A stretch of 33,048 nt of DNA from an uncultured Acidobacteriota bacterium (GTDB lineage Bacteria > Acidobacteriota > Vicinamibacteria > Vicinamibacterales > UBA2999), in contig CADEDM010000033.1 of the NCBI GenBank assembly GCA_902826065.1, positions 1-33,048 on the forward strand, read 5' to 3'. The number at the start of each line of letters is the position of its first letter. Position 1 is the first letter of the stretch. Of the stretch, positions 32,616-33,048 are shown piece after piece. The position numbers and the translations under genes are program-made. The notes below the pieces were generated by a model. It saw only the letters and a list, made by a program, of their open reading frames with translations, did not search any database and had not been told where the DNA came from.

Positions 32616-33048
32616 ATGCTTCGACGACGTGCGCGCGGTGTAGCGGGGTGGGCCATCGTGACCGGCGTGCTGGCGGGCGCACCGGTCGTGCAGTCGCAGG
32701 CGCCGTTGCCCGCACCCGACTCGGTGCTCGGGTTCCGCCCCGGGGCCGACTACAAGCTCGCCACCTACGAGGACGTGGTCGGCTACTTCCAGAAGCTCGA
32801 CGCCGCCAGCGACCGCATGATGATGGTCGAGGCCGGCACCTCCACGCAGGGCCGCACGTTCCAGTTCGCGCTGATCTCGTCGCCGGCGAACCTGAAGAAC
32901 CTGGGCCGGCTGCGCGAGATCTCGCGGCGGTTGGCGCATCCCGACGGCCTGTCGGAGACCGAGGCGAGGACGCTGGCGCGCGAGGGCAAGGCGTTCGTGC
33001 ACATCGACGGCGGGCTCCACGCCACCGAGGTCGCCGGCCCGCAGCACA
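32616..33048 (+). CDS. M14-family zinc carboxypeptidase (3' partial)
   Basis: The first 144 residues are present; the gene runs off the right end. A signal peptide is likely (WAIVTGVLAGAPVVQSQA). The sequence reads YKLATYEDVVGYFQKLDAASDRM, then GTSTQGRTFQ and the first zinc ligands HATE (H135, E138) in DGGLHATEVAGP, the HxxE motif of M14 peptidases. The second His, Arg and catalytic Glu lie outside the window. Secreted or periplasmic. It is divergent from the ABC-2 operon with a 68-base gap. Confidence 0.88.
   Translation, partial: MLRRRARGVAGWAIVTGVLAGAPVVQSQAPLPAPDSVLGFRPGADYKLATYEDVVGYFQKLDAASDRMMMVEAGTSTQGRTFQFALISSPANLKNLGRLREISRRLAHPDGLSETEARTLAREGKAFVHIDGGLHATEVAGPQH

Noticed and set aside
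1-33048. tRNA, rRNA, riboswitch, prophage or transposase genes
   Set aside because: None could be recognised by reading both strands; no integrase or transposase motif is present in any credible protein.

Overview
The window is high-GC chromosomal DNA with tightly packed genes on both strands. It carries paralogous transmembrane Ser/Thr kinases with TPR-type C-termini, a TIGR02999-type ECF sigma factor beside one of them, M16 and M14 peptidases, MacB-like and ABC-2-type ABC operons, and several GTG starts. This mix is typical of soil Acidobacteriota, probably the Vicinamibacteria (Luteitalea/Vicinamibacter-like). That placement is inferred from gene style; no rRNA or tRNA is present to confirm it.

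Layout. 1-9151 is a signalling and secreted-protein block: the 3' part of one kinase-TPR gene, a DUF4412-like exported protein, an 881-residue glycine-rich beta-helix protein (CSLREA type), then a divergent ECF sigma factor directly followed by a second kinase-TPR gene. 9350-11440 holds a response regulator with a catalytically complete EAL (c-di-GMP phosphodiesterase) domain and an EamA transporter. 11562-15836 is a four-gene MacB-like export operon: adaptor, ATPase and two permeases. 15837-16265 is a 429-base intergenic stretch rich in palindromes, including a structured element, a palindrome over a promoter-like sequence and a REP-like repeat that forms the end of the next gene. 16266-20515 holds a BaiN-type flavoprotein, a proline dehydrogenase, and a glycosyltransferase-CutC pair with overlapping ends. 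20585-22157 is a divergent DinB/GlxA-regulator pair. 22198-26335 carries an ankyrin lipoprotein and a pair of M16 peptidases, one with and one without the zinc motif. 26423-28810 is purE-purK-rnhA. 28776-30803 holds a MarR regulator divergent from an Asp-nucleophile alpha/beta hydrolase, and a RibD/DHFR-like reductase. 30859-32547 is an ABC-2 exporter, divergent from a zinc carboxypeptidase that runs off the right end.

The most useful regulatory signal is a 41-bp element found twice, 10 kb apart: between glxA-like and dinB (21140-21180) and upstream of the EamA gene (11471-11511). It contains TGGCAG and ATCCTGCCA arms and lies the same 30 bases from the start codons of dinB and eamA. At the regulator's own gene its arm reaches the start codon. 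This suggests a small regulon (GlxA-like regulator, DinB enzyme, EamA exporter) that is not visible from gene order. A second signal is a doubled GTCAA-N6-TTGAC operator between the MarR gene and the hydrolase. Several genes also have a TANNNT box only 6-8 bases before the start codon, which suggests leaderless transcripts.

No CRISPR array, prophage, insertion sequence or RNA gene was seen. No wholly new system is obvious. The strongest candidates for follow-up are the split GlxA regulon, the sigma-kinase/glycine-rich protein locus, and an RNase HI with a C-terminal viroplasmin-like domain.
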